A DNA stretch of 64,000 bases from Stictocephala bisonia (GCA_035578905.1 JAQJVL010000058.1:2309697-2373696); one strand, 5' to 3'. Positions 1-11,720 are shown, numbered from the stretch's first letter. Translations and numbers: made by a program. The notes: generated from the sequence alone by a model not told the origin.

Positions 1-1207
1 TAATTTCGACGGAAAAATACATACTAAAACATATAAACAAATTATGTCCGCTTTTTTACGCTCCAAAATTCATATAAATACGTCACATGGCAGGAGTACT
101 TCAAAACAAAAAGAGTCAGGTACTAGTATGCTTCCCCAGATGCGTAAAGTAAAATTTATAAAATTACCGGAAAATATCGTCCATATTTGTTATACATATT
201 GGTGTATCTGTTGGAGATTTCCAACACTTCATGTTTTTAAAACTAACACGACGTCTCACCGGGTATGAAACTTTTGTCGTCTTCAGGTGCTACTTACTAC
301 ATTATCCTACATGTAATAGTATATTTCATAACAAGAGTGGAAAGTGGGGTTTTGCATGTTCGAGACCATATGTTTGAAGTGCGAGACTTGTCGAGCACTT
401 CAAATGGTCGAGAACATACAAAACACTTTCACTCGAGTTTTGAACGATACTTTTCACTACACTACGGAATAAAAACAGGTGTTGTTGACTGTGGAAAATT
501 TTCGGTTGTAAACAATGTTACTTTCGGTAGTAAATAATAGACAGCTGTTGAAAATATGATGTTTCGCAGGTTGTAAACACATAACGAAAACAACTAAACT
601 CATAGTAGTGTAGTGAAAAATTATTTTTTGCTTTTTTAACAACTTAATAACCCATATTAAAGTAGAAAACTCGTTAAAAATCACCATGTTTATAAACGAT
701 AAAACTTATCGGAAAATCATGTCTTCTTAAAATCGATTACAGGTACACACGATTATGAAAACACATATGCAATACAAAGATCAAAATAACACGGTATCAA
801 TCAACAACACAGAAAAAATTTTCGAATACTTAAAAATACGACTTATCCAATAATTTGTTCAAAAATTATCCTTTGAAACATCAAAGTTGTGGGAATTTAA
901 TTACATTTTTCAAGTTTTGCCACCCTTAAGATTTTGTTTATTGAACTGAATCACTAAAGTATAAGGAAAATAGTTAAAAGAACTCTTCACCATACCCCAC
1001 CTCATTGGTAACCATCCGTTCGAAACTAGAATAGTTGAGGAATAACACGTATATATTTAAGGATATTTCAGGATATCGTAATATATATTCAGGACAGCTA
1101 TGTGTATCTCATAATATTTGAGCCTGAAAATGTCGTTTTTATAACTATATTTTTACAAACAAAATCACTTAAAACTTTATTTATCTATAAATTTACATAA
1201 AATTATT
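1..1207. other. AT-rich stretch, no recognisable gene
   Basis: Open frames here (up to 90 codons) overlap on both strands and show no recognised domain or codon pattern. The only structured hint is at about 250-290, where the minus strand reads CTGAAGACGAC followed by a GTTTCATACC-type stretch. This resembles PLE terminal sequences seen elsewhere in the window, but no endonuclease coding is visible beside it, so I leave it unassigned. Confidence 0.4.
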
Positions 1208-1237
1208 ACGTGCTAAAGCCGTATGTATTTAGCACGT
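1208..1237. repeat. perfect 10-bp inverted repeat
   Basis: ACGTGCTAAA and its exact reverse complement TTTAGCACGT are separated by a 10-base loop. The arms contain the E-box-like CACGTG-type core. It could be a hairpin or a dyad protein site. No neighbouring gene suggests a role. Confidence 0.6.
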
Positions 1238-1746
1238 GCTCTATAAGCATATTAAAGTACTAATACGTTTTACAACAGATAACAAAATACTATTTATTGA
1301 ACATAAACAGTCCTTTGTTCATTTCATACCTCTCTGTGGAAGCACAAATTGAAAGGAATCAGTCCCCATTCCACGAGTAAGACGCTGTGTGTATCTCTCT
1401 GTATAATTAGTTGGCAAAGACCTATTCCTTGTGAGAGCCTGCAATGTCAATAGGAGGAATGAACGATTCTATAGAAATTAAACTGATCCGCATAGAAGGT
1501 AATTCATTCACAATACTGTACTGGTGAACCAGTATTAATATATATTTGAAAATTGCAACCAAGCAAATCTTGGATATTACGTTGAGTGCTATTCCAATCT
1601 GTGATTCTGATTTGAAATTCAATTTTTTTATAGTAAGACGTCTTTTTATTTCTTTTCTATTTTATTTGCTGAACATTTTGTATATCAGTTAAACAAGATA
1701 CAAACACAATAAGTGTTTTTGTTATCTAAGATTAATTGTATTAATA

Positions 1747-2223
1747 CTAGCCGTCAGCCCTTGCTTCGCTACGTTGTGGTTCTCCACGCTCGCTTAACCT
1801 CCCCTCCGTGGTTCTCTCTAAATCGTCAGATCAATATAACAGCCTGCTACCTTTATCCTAGATAACAAAGATTGACAGTTTAGGTGGATGCAAAGTAGTG
1901 CAGTCATGTAAGAGTTAGCAGATAGTACTTAAACATTTCACAATACAAACAAAACTGGCCGTGGTTTTGTGTCGTGTTGATGTTTATTCAGCTGTTTGGT
2001 TCATTTAATAAACTGTTAAATTAGTGTAAATGTTACGCTTAAGGAAAAAAAGGAAACGTTGGCGGCCAGTTTCTACCCCTAAGGAATGGAATTTCATGAA
2101 ATCCTTCCTTGGTTGGTCTCTATGATACAAAACCTAACTTATCTACAGATTTCTCAACAATATCTGTTTAGTGATTTTTTATGTTTTCATGAGGACATAA
2201 ATTGTTGGATTTATATATCACGA
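1747..2223 (-). mobile_element. Helitron-like non-autonomous element, family H2, copy 1
   Basis: The left edge is CTAG at 1747-1750 flanked by A. Read on the minus strand this is a 3' end of the form GAAGCAAGG...GGCTAG followed by T, the usual Helitron terminus and A/T insertion context. There are no terminal inverted repeats. Related copies lie at about 10093-10590, 17496-17965 and 52133-52640. Shared blocks include a TGGTTCTC-type segment near the 3' end, an AAAAAGGAAA-type block in the middle and a GGTCTCTATGATACAAAA-type block toward the 5' end. No Rep or helicase coding remains. The 5' boundary is approximate. Confidence 0.55.
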
Positions 2224-2394
2224 TAAAAAATAATATAAAAATACACGCGGTGGAAATAGTTCAAGTAAACAGATCTGGATCAGAACAAAACTAAATACAT
2301 GCTGTCTGTTGTTGATTTGTTGACATCATTGATAAAAGTTACACAGCATTTATTATTGATTTGTAACAAAAAAAGTTAAAGATAGTCTTATTTC

Positions 2395-2615
2395 ACCATG
2401 CGAAGTTAAGGCTAAGAATCCCTCTCTAATACTTAACATAGGGACCAACGGCTTAAGGTTGACTTCCTAACCACCACTAGTGAACGGACAGGAGGGCTGT
2501 TTGCAAGAACGGGATCGCTCAGACGGTCACCCATCCAAGGGACAGCAACGCCCGTTGTTGCTCGACTCCGTTATATTGTGGTAAAGTCGGAACCCTCCGA
2601 TCAAGGCCACTGGCT
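2395..2615 (-). mobile_element. 5S-rRNA-like SINE (SINE3-type)
   Basis: On the minus strand the segment from about 2612 to 2505 resembles the 3' two thirds of a 5S rRNA gene. A box-A-like GAGTCGAGCAACAACGGGCG is followed by CTTGGATGGGTGACCGTCTG (intermediate element at 2525-2536) with normal 5S spacing. The 5' third of 5S is strongly diverged. A non-5S body follows to about 2395. This layout, a 5S-type internal Pol III promoter driving an unrelated body, defines SINE3 elements. It is not a functional 5S gene because its first third does not match. Confidence 0.6.
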
Positions 2616-2810
2616 AAAATGTAATGATATTTTATATATTGTATGTTAGACGTAACTGTTATAATCAGTGCTAAGACAGTGTGGCTACAGAATAATCTCT
2701 AAGTGAGCTCGAGGTGTATGACCACTTAAAGATCACTTAATATAAATATTATCGGATCAACGTATCGTGTCCGAGGTTACACTAGGGTGCGATGCAGGGT
2801 TGGAGTCGGC

Positions 2811-2872
2811 ACTAGTGGCGCAGAGCTGTAACCCAGCTACTCGGGGACTAAGTGTACATGGTATCCGCTCAA
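2811..2872 (+). mobile_element. S1 SINE head fragment, forward
   Basis: GTCGGCACTAGTGGCGCAG followed by CTGTAACCCAGCTAC and GGGGAC is the conserved head of the S1 family described at 41209-41633. Only the head and a decayed start of the body (TCCGCTCAA) survive. A second head in opposite orientation lies about 100 bases downstream. Confidence 0.6.
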
Positions 2873-2967
2873 AGGTTGTAGTCGGCGTGGATACTATTAA
2901 TGAAGTGTGGGATGCCCGTATTGATATTAAGAGAACCAAGCCAAGAAAACCACAATCATAGCTTACA

Positions 2968-3010
2968 ATCTCCACAACACGGTCCTCAAGTAGCTACAGC
3001 ACCACAGTAC
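2968..3010 (-). mobile_element. S1 SINE head fragment, inverted
   Basis: The reverse complement of the S1 head (CAGTACTGTGGTGCTGTAGC then CTACTTGAGGAC and GTTGTGGAGATTGTAAGC) ends directly where the minisatellite begins. With the forward head at 2811 it forms a head-to-head pair, which could come from two insertions or a fold-back rearrangement. Confidence 0.6.
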
Positions 3011-3463
3011 TTGTATGGGTGGGTAGGTTAATACCGGTGTACTTGTATGGGTGGTTCAGTGGTTCAACGCCACTGTACTTGTATGGGTGGGTAGGTCAAT
3101 ACCAGTGTACTTGTATGGGTGGGTGGGTCAAACCAGTGTACTTGTATGGGCGAGTCGGTGGTTCAACGCCACTGTACTTGTATTTGTGGGTCGGTGGTTC
3201 AACAACACTGTACTTTTATGGGTGCGTAGGTCAATACCAGTGTACTTGTATGGGTGGGTGGGTCAAACCAGTGTACTTGTATAGGCGAGTCGGTGGTTCA
3301 ACGCCACTGTACTTGTATGTGTGGGTCGGTGGTTCAACACCACTGCACTTGTATGGGTGGGTAGGTGGGTCAACACCACTGTACTTGTATGGGTGGGTGG
3401 GTCATCACCACTATACATTACAATATGGAGAGTGGGTGGGTGGTTGGGCAACACTGCACCACT
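3006..3463. repeat. minisatellite M1, 30-37 bp units, 135 bp higher-order period
   Basis: About 13 units carry the core GTACTTGTATGGGTGGGT followed by a CAACACCACT-type end. Unit starts at 3107, 3137, 3173 and 3210 recur exactly 135 bases later at 3242, 3272, 3308 and 3345, so four units form a higher-order repeat. Overlapping open frames of up to 148 codons result from the repetitive sequence and are not genes. The same core occurs at 49.1 kb and, inverted, at 54.7 kb. Confidence 0.9.
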
Positions 3464-4212
3464 AGCGTTGATATTACAATCTTCGATATTTCATCAATTG
3501 TCAAAACTTTCAGAGCTTTAACTTGTAAATATTCAGCGCTTACAAGGGGATGCAGGTGGAAGTCACTTACTTTCAATACAAACATTTACGTTGTCAGAAA
3601 CGTTTTCTGTGGACAAATATTTCATACGCTGTGTTATATAAACATTTGGTGCCAAAGGCAGCCATCGGAGTTTATTTTCTTTTTAGATTGTTCTCTATTT
3701 TCAATATTTTTCAGATTTATAAAGTACCGACACCACATAATTGATTTTATTCAACCTAAGATAGCATCTTCAAGAAATAACAAGGAATTATCCAGTACGA
3801 AAGGAAAGTACGATCCAGTACGATTTTAATTAATGCAAATTTATTATAATTTAATAAATAAAATCTGATCGGAGTTAACAGACTCACGTTTCTATAGCAA
3901 CATTATTTTCAGAGTGTCAGCTACATAATGCAAACAATGAATTAGCTAATTAACAACTATTTAATTTACGGACAATGAAAGTAACTATTCAGAAAAGAAC
4001 CTGTTTCACCGAGGAATAATTTTAATTAATAAAACAATGCGAAGGATAAACTGTCCGACTCACTAAGTGGCTAAAGTTATTTCCTGCTAATAGATTGGAC
4101 TGCACTAATTAACCAAACACAATCATGATTCAATACAGACTGTTAGTAGGTTAGTAATTACTTCCTGGTTTCTGTGTATGTTTGTTTGTGTTTACAAGTT
4201 GTATAATACACT
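3464..4212. other. AT-rich stretch, nothing recognised
   Basis: Short overlapping frames only. No repeat, RNA gene or domain is visible between the minisatellite and the hAT-like MITE. Confidence 0.4.
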
Positions 4213-4393
4213 CAGGGATGGCAACGATTAATCGGAAATATCGATAGATATGTTTCGATATATTAGTATCGATATTTTCTCTCGATATTAACGTTATAGA
4301 TATGTCCTCTCGATATTAACGTTATATCGATATTTAATTTGCCTTATATCGATTATTTGATACATTGATATGTTGAAAATATTTCCCATCCCT
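4213..4393. mobile_element. hAT-like MITE with CAGGGATGG termini
   Basis: The stretch starts CAGGGATGGCAA and ends TTCCCATCCCT, an imperfect inverted terminal pair typical of hAT-type MITEs. The interior is dominated by repeats of the self-complementary ATCGATAT, and a CTCTCGATATTAACGTTAT unit occurs twice in tandem. It has no coding capacity. A clean 8-bp target duplication is not evident (AATACACT versus TTCCACTA), so the superfamily rests on the termini alone. Confidence 0.5.
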
Positions 4394-5432
4394 TTCCACT
4401 AGACCATCGGTTAGTCAACTGATAATAACTAATAGTTACTGTTTTATTATTATTATTCGTAAAGTTCCCTAAGTAAAGCTGTTCCATTTTTTACACTTCT
4501 TATCCTTTTTATTTGCCTACCATATATACATTTGTTTGTGTGGAAATTTAGCTTTTCCTTATTTACTCCATTTAGTCCGTTCTCCGAGGTTTTATCTCTC
4601 TCTCATTTTTAAGTCTTATTCTAAAAATATTTCTTCTGTACATCTCTTCTTTACTGATTTTGGCCACTTCTATGTTTCTTTTAACATTCTGTATCCATTA
4701 TCGTCCATTAACAGCTTATTTCGCGTATTTTACATGTTTGTGTGCGCGAGTCTATGATCAGGAAGCCTCATGATGTGGCTATAACATGTAAAGCTATTTT
4801 CCTGATGTCTGTCTCTATGATACAATATTCTTCAACTATAGAAGTTTTTGTAATCTGTATTCATTAACGGTCTGACTTTCCCCAAGAGTTTTTCTTAATT
4901 TTTTCTTTAGATTTTCAATATTTGTTTTCCTGTTAAGTATCAATGTCTCGCTGGAATATACTGTGGGCCCGATATTGACCCACCGACCCGCCCCTACATC
5001 ACTATTTAAACTCGAACAACTGATGCTATTCGACTGATTTAACTCTCTATAATGTACTTTAAGGCCTTCCCGTGCCTTTATGGGTGAATACATTGAAAAA
5101 CTATCACGTATATGCACAACTAAGAAATAGGTAAAATTTTTTTACATCTCGAACGCTGGAGTTTGTCAAAAAAGGGAGGAGATCGATCAATAAAAAATAT
5201 TCGGCTGCACTTTCATTTCCATCCTGACATTTATCAATGCAATATCATCTTTCCTTTTTTTCTTTATTAAAAAGAGGTTCAACTTGTATTTTATATTTGG
5301 ATTTGATTATGTATTCCATCTTTGTGACTCACCCTTATATAACGAGTAGTATCGCCTCCATCAGTGTTCTTAACCATCTACTTTTGTCTCATTTTGGATT
5401 AAACAGCAACACTTCAAATTGACAGTAAACAT
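4394..5432. other. AT-rich stretch, nothing recognised
   Basis: It is T-rich at 4440-4720 and has a minus-strand frame of 93 codons at 4836-5117 with no recognised domain. No repeat copies were found. Confidence 0.35.
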
Positions 5433-6797
5433 TAGTAACTACAAGACAAACCACTGATACTACAAGACAGACCACCATAGCAACTACAAGACATACCATA
5501 GCAACTACAAGACATACCATAGCAACTACAAGACATACCATAGCAACTACAAGACATACCATAGCAACTACAAGACGGACCGCCATAGTAACTACAAGAC
5601 AGACCACTGATACTACAAGACAGACCACCATAGCAACTACAAGACAGACCACCATAGCAACTACAAGACATACCATAGCAACTACAAGACGGACCGCCAT
5701 AGTAACTACAAGACAGACCACTGATACTACAAGACATACCACCATAGCAACTACAAGACCGACCACTGATACTACAAGACAGACCACCATAGCAACTACA
5801 AGACATACCATAGTAACTACAAGACGGACCGCCATAGTAACTAAAAGACAGGCCACAGAGACTACAAAACAGACCACCGTAGCAACTACAAGATAGGCCA
5901 TAGCAACTACAAGACAGACAACCATAGCAACTACAAGACAGACCGCTGTAGTAACTAAAAGACAGGCCACAGAGACTACAAAACAGACCGCCATAGCAAC
6001 TACAAGAAAGGCCATAGCAACTACAAGACAGAATATAGCGACTACCAGGCAGACCACCATAGCAACTACAAGACGGACCATAGCAACTACAATGCAGACT
6101 ACAGAGACTACAAGATGGACTGCCATAGCAACTACAAGACAGAGCATAGAGACTACAAGACAGACCGCCATAGCAACTACAAGACAAAACATTGAGACTA
6201 CAAGACAGAACACCATAGCAACTACAAGACATAACATAGCAACTACAAAACAGACCACTGATACTACAAGACAGACCACAATAGCAACTATAAGACATAT
6301 CATAGCAACTGCAAGACGGACCGCCATAGTAACTACAAGACCGACCACTGATACTACAAGACAGACCACCATAGCAACTACAAGACAGATCACCACAGCA
6401 ACTACAAGAAAGGCCATAGCAACTACAAGACAGGTCATAGCGACTACAAGGCAGACCGCCATAGCAACTACAAGACGGACCATAGCAACTACAAGACAGC
6501 CTACAGAGACTACAAGACGGACTGCCATAGCAACTACAAGACGGACCTTAGAGACTACAAGACAGACCGACATGGCAACTACATGACAAAACACAGAGAC
6601 TACAAGACAGACCACCATAGCAAATATAAGACAAACCACAGAGACTACAAGATAGACCGCCATAGCAACTACAAGACATGTCATAGCAACTACAAGATGG
6701 ACCGCCATAGCAACTACAAGACATGCCATAGCAACTACAGGACGGACCACCATAGCAACTACAAAACATACCATAGCAACTACAAGACAGACCACCA
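5433..6797. repeat. minisatellite M2, interspersed 21 and 24 bp units
   Basis: About 60 units of GACCACCATAGCAACTACAA plus GACA (24 bp) are interspersed with 21-bp forms such as TACCATAGCAACTACAAGAC and GACCACTGATACTACAAGAC. All units are multiples of three, so several frames stay open: 468 and 288 codons on the minus strand and 164 on the plus strand. Those translations are monotonous (LVVAMV, SCSCYG, ATTRQT) with none of the codon behaviour of a gene. The units are diverged and no clear higher-order period was seen by eye. Confidence 0.92.
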
Positions 6798-7492
6798 GTT
6801 CTGAGCTGAATAAGAGATAAGAGACGACATCTCAGGTGGAGGGATAGCTGTTTAGTTACTCAAGACTCCATTCTCCCTACAATGAAACTTGTATCAGAAC
6901 AACAGTTGCCTTACAGCAATTCCCTTTTATGGTTACAGGTCCACCTTGTAATGGAGGGTGACCTCCACCTCTGTTTGCCCTTGGCCTTGTATCGGCTCTC
7001 CCTTACTAAAGTTTTACTAAGAAATCCATCAATAAAAATGTTTGATTGTTACAATATATGTTAATTAAAATAATAAAAACGTCTGACTGAGAATATATGG
7101 ACTGTCCCATTGGTTATTTTGAATATGTGACATTTAAAAAACCGTTACAATAATTAATTTTGTTAATATATTATTTCTAAATTGAAGAAGAAACTGATTT
7201 TACCCAACGGTCTCATTGAGAAAAATTCAGTGTTTTAATGTTAATAGAATAGTAAGGGAAATAAATATTCAAATATATATTCCTTGGATAAGAAAAATGA
7301 AAATAAATAAATAAAATACAAAATAATTGTCATGAATAATGTGTGTGTCATAGCTATATCATAAAATTATTGTATTTATCACATTTATTTTAATCGAAGG
7401 GGTTTTATTTAACAAATACAGTTCCATTCAATAGTTATGATCTAGTAAGATGGGCCAGTAAAGTATAAAAACAATTAAACTGGCTTGACTTT
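6798..7492. other. unique stretch between two arrays
   Basis: It is moderately GC to about 7000 and AT-rich after that. No coding, RNA or repeat feature is recognised. Confidence 0.35.
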
Positions 7493-8879
7493 GATTCAAT
7501 ACAAGAAAGGAGTCATCCATCAACGGCGATTTTCACACAAAGCGTGCTCGGCCATCCGAGGTAAGAGGCTGGTTATAGTGGTAACAGTCCTAACGTACTG
7601 CCTTCACAACACAGTAGATAACACTGAGGTTGGAATCACAACTGATAACAGCTGAATACTACAAAGGAGTCATTCATCAACGACCATTATCACACAAAGC
7701 GTGCTCGGCCATCCGAAGTAAGAGGCTGGTTATTGTGGCAACACAGTGCCAACTTACTGCCTTCACAACACGGTAGATAACACTGAGGTGACTGCTGGCT
7801 GAAATCACAACTGATAACAGCTGAATACAACAAAGGACTCATCCATCAACGGCGATTTTCACACAAAGCGTGCTCGGCCATCCGAGGTAAGAGGCTGGTT
7901 ATTGTAGCAACACAGTGCCAACTTACTGCCTTCACAACACGGTAGATAACACTGAGGTGACTGCTGGCTGGAATCACAACTGATAACAGCTGAATACAAC
8001 AAAGGACTCATCCATCAACGGCGATTTTCACACAAAGCGTGCTCGGCCATCCGAGGTAAGAGACTGGTTATAGTGGTAACAGTCCTAACGTACTGCCTTC
8101 ACAACACAGTAGATAACACTGAGGTTGGAATCACAACTGATAACAGCTGAATACTACAAAGGAGTCATTCATCAACGGCCATTATCACACAAAGCGTGCT
8201 CGGCCATCCGAGGTAAGAGGCTGGTTATTGTGGTAACAGTCCCAACTTACTGCCTTCACAACACAGTAGATAACACTGAGGTGACTGCTGGCTGGAAATA
8301 CAACTGATAACACTTGAGTTCAACAAAGGAGTCATCCATCAACGGCCATTATCACACAAAGCGTGCTCGGCCATCCGAGGTAAGAGGCTGGTTATTGTGG
8401 TAACAGTCCTAACGTACTGCCTTCACAACACAGTAGATAACACTGAGGTTGGAATCACAACTGATAACAATTGAGTTCAACAAAGGAGTCATCCATCAAC
8501 GGCCATTATCACACAAAGCGTGCTCGGCCATCCGAGGTAAGAGGCTGGTTATTGTGGTAACAGTCCTAACGTACTGCCTTCACAACACAGTAGATAACAC
8601 TGAGGTGACTGCTGGCTGGAAATACAACTGATAACACTTGAGTTCAACAAAGGAGTCATCCATCAACGGCCATTATCACACAAAGCGTGCTCGGCCATAC
8701 GAGGTAAGAGGCTGGTTATTGTGGCAACAGTCCCAACTTACTGCCTTCACAACACGGTAGATAACACTGAGGTGACTGCTGGCTGGAATTACAACTGATA
8801 ACACTTGAGTTCAACAAAGGAGTCATCCATCAACGGCCATTATCACACAAAGCGTGCTCGGCCATCCGAGGTAAGAGGT
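7493..8879. repeat. satellite-like array, 157 and 167-169 bp monomers
   Basis: The marker AAAGGAGTCAT (or AAAGGACTCAT) starts at 7506, 7663, 7832, 8001, 8158, 8325, 8482, 8649 and 8816, giving spacings of 157, 169, 169, 157, 167, 157, 167 and 167. The long form carries a GACTGCTGGCTG-type insert after AACACTGAG that the short form lacks. Copies are highly similar, indicating recent amplification or homogenisation. The monomer length is close to a nucleosome repeat. Sixty-codon frames at 8125 and 8449 are repeat artefacts. Confidence 0.92.
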
Positions 8880-9129
8880 TAGATCCTTTACTTTTTCTCC
8901 CCCTTTAGGGTTTCTGAATATGGTTTATTTAACACTGCAGGTTAACTGTACGTAGCTGTGCATTTTGTTAACATGATGATCTGAACATGGTTATTACGAC
9001 ATTTTTCACAATTTGGAGATTTTTAAAAATAAATGAGTGATCAATGCAAACTTATACGCACATACAGTTAAACGAAAGAAATAACGTTTCACTATGGTGC
9101 GATTATATTTTGAAAATTAATAATTGAGT

Positions 9130-9275
9130 TATACGTATTCCTTTAGTTGTATACAGACTGCAGTTTGTCCTGGGATACATTGTACATGCGTTAATGTAAC
9201 TGCGATACCAATGAAATGTACAATATTTACTTATATGAATAAAGTTATATAACGATTGATTGATTGGTTGATAGA
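9130..9275 (+). mobile_element. possible LINE 3' end with GATT-type tail
   Basis: TATGAATAAAGTTATATAAC is followed by GATTGATTGATTGGTTGAT. An AATAAA just before a short GATT-type microsatellite is common at the 3' ends of CR1- or RTE-like non-LTR retrotransposons. No coding sequence remains upstream, so this is only a suggestion. Confidence 0.25.
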
Positions 9276-10092
9276 AAATATCGTTAGGAAGTTAACGTCT
9301 CCGTTTCATAAGCTACTACTGGAATCTCCTCAATGTAATATATTCTAGAGATACTAACTGAAAATAAACTCCACAATCTACAAAACTAAAATGTAAACTG
9401 ACATTTACTTCTTGATCGCGGATAGGAAATGTAATATAAAAGGCACAAATCAAATATTTATAAATGATTTTTACCATAAAGCTCAAAAAACTTTCTGGAT
9501 CCCTGAATGTTATATTGAGTTTTATTTATTTACATAAATTATTGCCTATAGGGTAAATTGAAGGACCCGTCTAAGGCTAAAGTCATTTGAGAAGATAGTG
9601 TCTGTAAAGAGTTGTTATTAAAATAAAAATAATTGGTTTCAAAAGAGAAGACATTGGTGTGAAAATGCTCAAAAATATTGACCTACACATCATTTTAGAT
9701 GCCGGATATGTGTATAGCTCTAAATCTATAAATAGAGGATGATTTCACCTGCCACCTGACGAAGTGTGGCTGCACGATGATCAGGTACGACTGCTTGCAC
9801 CCATTCCCCACTCATCCTACGTACACACTAGGTAACTACCCACCCTACTAGATGATGCCTTGTACTTAATTACGATACTACGTACACACACAACGTTAAG
9901 TTACTATCTCTCCAACCCATTAGTGCACTCGACGACATACAGGACCTCCCATCTTCTCTACGCTCTTGAAACTTGCATTAACATTGTTTAAATATGCTAT
10001 GAATTAAAACATGAACAATACATATAAGAAATGTATTAAATTATGAAATTGAAAGTTTAATATTCACTTAAATCTGTAAGCTATATTTCATA
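9276..10092. other. unassigned stretch
   Basis: AT-rich to about 9740, then a more GC-balanced block at 9745-9965 (CACCTGACGAAGTGTGG region) with two CTACGTACACAC-type repeats. No known family is recognised. Confidence 0.3.
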
Positions 10093-10590
10093 CTACCCAA
10101 CAGCCCTGCCTAGTTCCGGCTGGTTCTCAACGATTGCTTGCTCTTCCCTCCCTGGTTCTGTCTAAACCATAACATCAATATAAAAGCTCAGTCTGCTGAC
10201 GTATTCCTAAATAAAAAAGTAAAAAGATGTATAGTCTGCAAACATCTATAAGTCTACTTTATGAGGATGCAATCATGTCAGAGTTAGTAAAGTTACCTTA
10301 AAATTGTCAAAATAAAAATCGAATTGGTGAAGCTTTTGTGTCATGTTTGGTGTTATTATCAGCTGTTTGAAATAAATTATTAAATTTAAAAATGTCAATT
10401 TTATTCGTTCGGAAAAAAGGAAACGTTTGGGGTTATTTTACCCCTTAAGAAGGGGATTTAAAAAAATCATTTATCTATCGATCTCTATGATACAAAAGCT
10501 AAGTACTTCCCAAATGTTATCAAATTCTTTTCGGTGATTCCGGAGATTTCGTGACGAGTGGGTAAATCGTTTTTAGATTATAAATATTAG
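10093..10590 (-). mobile_element. Helitron-like element H2, copy 2
   Basis: It matches copy 1 in order: a degraded terminal CTAC in place of CTAG at 10093-10096, then CAGCCCTGCC, CTCCCTGGTTCT, ATCAATATAAAAGCT, GATGCAATCATGTCAGAGTT, GAAAAAAGGAAACGTTTGG, TCTCTATGATACAAAAGCTA and TTTCGTGACGAGTG. It encodes nothing. The 5' boundary is estimated from the last shared block. Confidence 0.55.
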
Positions 10591-11198
10591 GATTTATTCC
10601 AAAACTACCATTGGTAAAGTTTGATGAAGAATCTGGTGGTAAAATTTCATGGTAGTTTAAATGTTTTTTTCAAATGTTGATACGAAATGTTTTAATTCAG
10701 ATCGTAAAAGTTTCTATTAGTGGTTAGTGGAGGGGGAAATCTGCTGGAAAAGAGACGTTTGCCACCATCATAATTTTTAATTCTCTACTCCCATCTTCCT
10801 TCTAGCACCACCTTTTGTCACTTGTGTAGGACGGCTGCAATATTTACGATTTTCATCGTGTGACCCTAACCATGTTTTATTCAGAGTCTTTACGTTTTTA
10901 ATAAGAGTTATGTCACTATAATTTACTTTTCAGAAAAAAAAATTGCAAAGAACTCTTAAGAATTTGCTAGCTTATATGACCTTTTAATAACCATATTTGA
11001 TTCCATAACGATATTCTAGGTATAGTTTCTTTACTAAACGTCCTAAAATATAATGGCTTTTATTTAATTCCGAAGTAACATTCAGGACTAAGTTGTTTGG
11101 CACCGACTCTTGACATTCAACTGAATTTTTAATCAATTGAGTTAGAATTATTTAGATTGATTTTGGTTTCAGTGTATTTAGTAATATTATTTATTGTT
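10591..11198. other. AT-rich stretch, nothing recognised
   Basis: No open frame above 60 codons and no repeat copy was noticed. Confidence 0.35.
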
Positions 11199-11510
11199 AG
11201 GGCTAATATGAGGGATGAATGAGTGTGATGAGTGAGACGAACGAGTGCAGTCATTGTTACTTACTAAGATTGACTGTTCCTTATAAAGAGCCATTTATAA
11301 TTGCCCACGGCAACTAGGGTGTCTTTAAATTAACGTGGAATCCGAACCTCGTAGTATTGGTCTGATTTACGGCTAACTGACAAGTCAGATACTGAGTTCT
11401 CTTCCCTACACAATATCTGGACCCTGACTACCACAGACTTCTCTAGTAGTGTCCATGTTTATGGCAACCACTGAACAGACGCTGTGTATGTTAAGAGGAC
11501 CGAGTGAGTG
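11199..11510 (-). mobile_element. S1 SINE copy, head missing
   Basis: Running from the tail it shows ATGAGTGTGATGAG, GTGCAGTCATTGTTACT, GTGGAATCCGAACCTCGTAG, TCTCTTCCCTACACAATATC and AGACTTCTCTAGTAGTGTCC. The Pol III-like head is absent, a typical truncation. Confidence 0.75.
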
Positions 11511-11720
11511 TGAGGTGCCTCAAATCAATTTTAGTACAGGGTGAGTGGGTGGGTCATTAATGTCTCGAGTAATTAGGAAGTAATAACTTTGTAATCGCTG
11601 GTTTGTGAGGTATGTCAACAATGTATGTATGTATATGCAGTAGTATGGACTCTCCCACCCAACCATACACGTGTAGCCAGTCATAAAGTTTTGACAATCA
11701 TAGTACTTGCTTGATATTCA

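Noticed and set aside
2505..2612. 5S rRNA gene
   Set aside because: The first third does not match 5S and the sequence is joined to a SINE-like body.
3019..3465. 148-codon frame with VYLYGWVG repeats
   Set aside because: A product of the M1 minisatellite; competing frames exist on both strands and no start or domain context supports it.
4213..4393. Cluster of DREF/BEAF-type TATCGATA regulatory sites
   Set aside because: The TCGATA motifs are better explained as internal repeats of the hAT-like MITE flanked by CAGGGATGG termini.
5389..6795. 468-codon minus-strand open frame, the longest in the window
   Set aside because: It lies wholly in the 21/24 bp minisatellite; the translation is a monotonous LVVAMVCLVV series and several other frames are equally open.
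8125..8631. Two nearly identical 60-codon frames
   Set aside because: They are neighbouring monomers of the satellite array, not duplicated genes.
7493..8879. CRISPR-like array
   Set aside because: Repeats are contiguous ~160 bp monomers without unique spacers and the DNA is eukaryotic.
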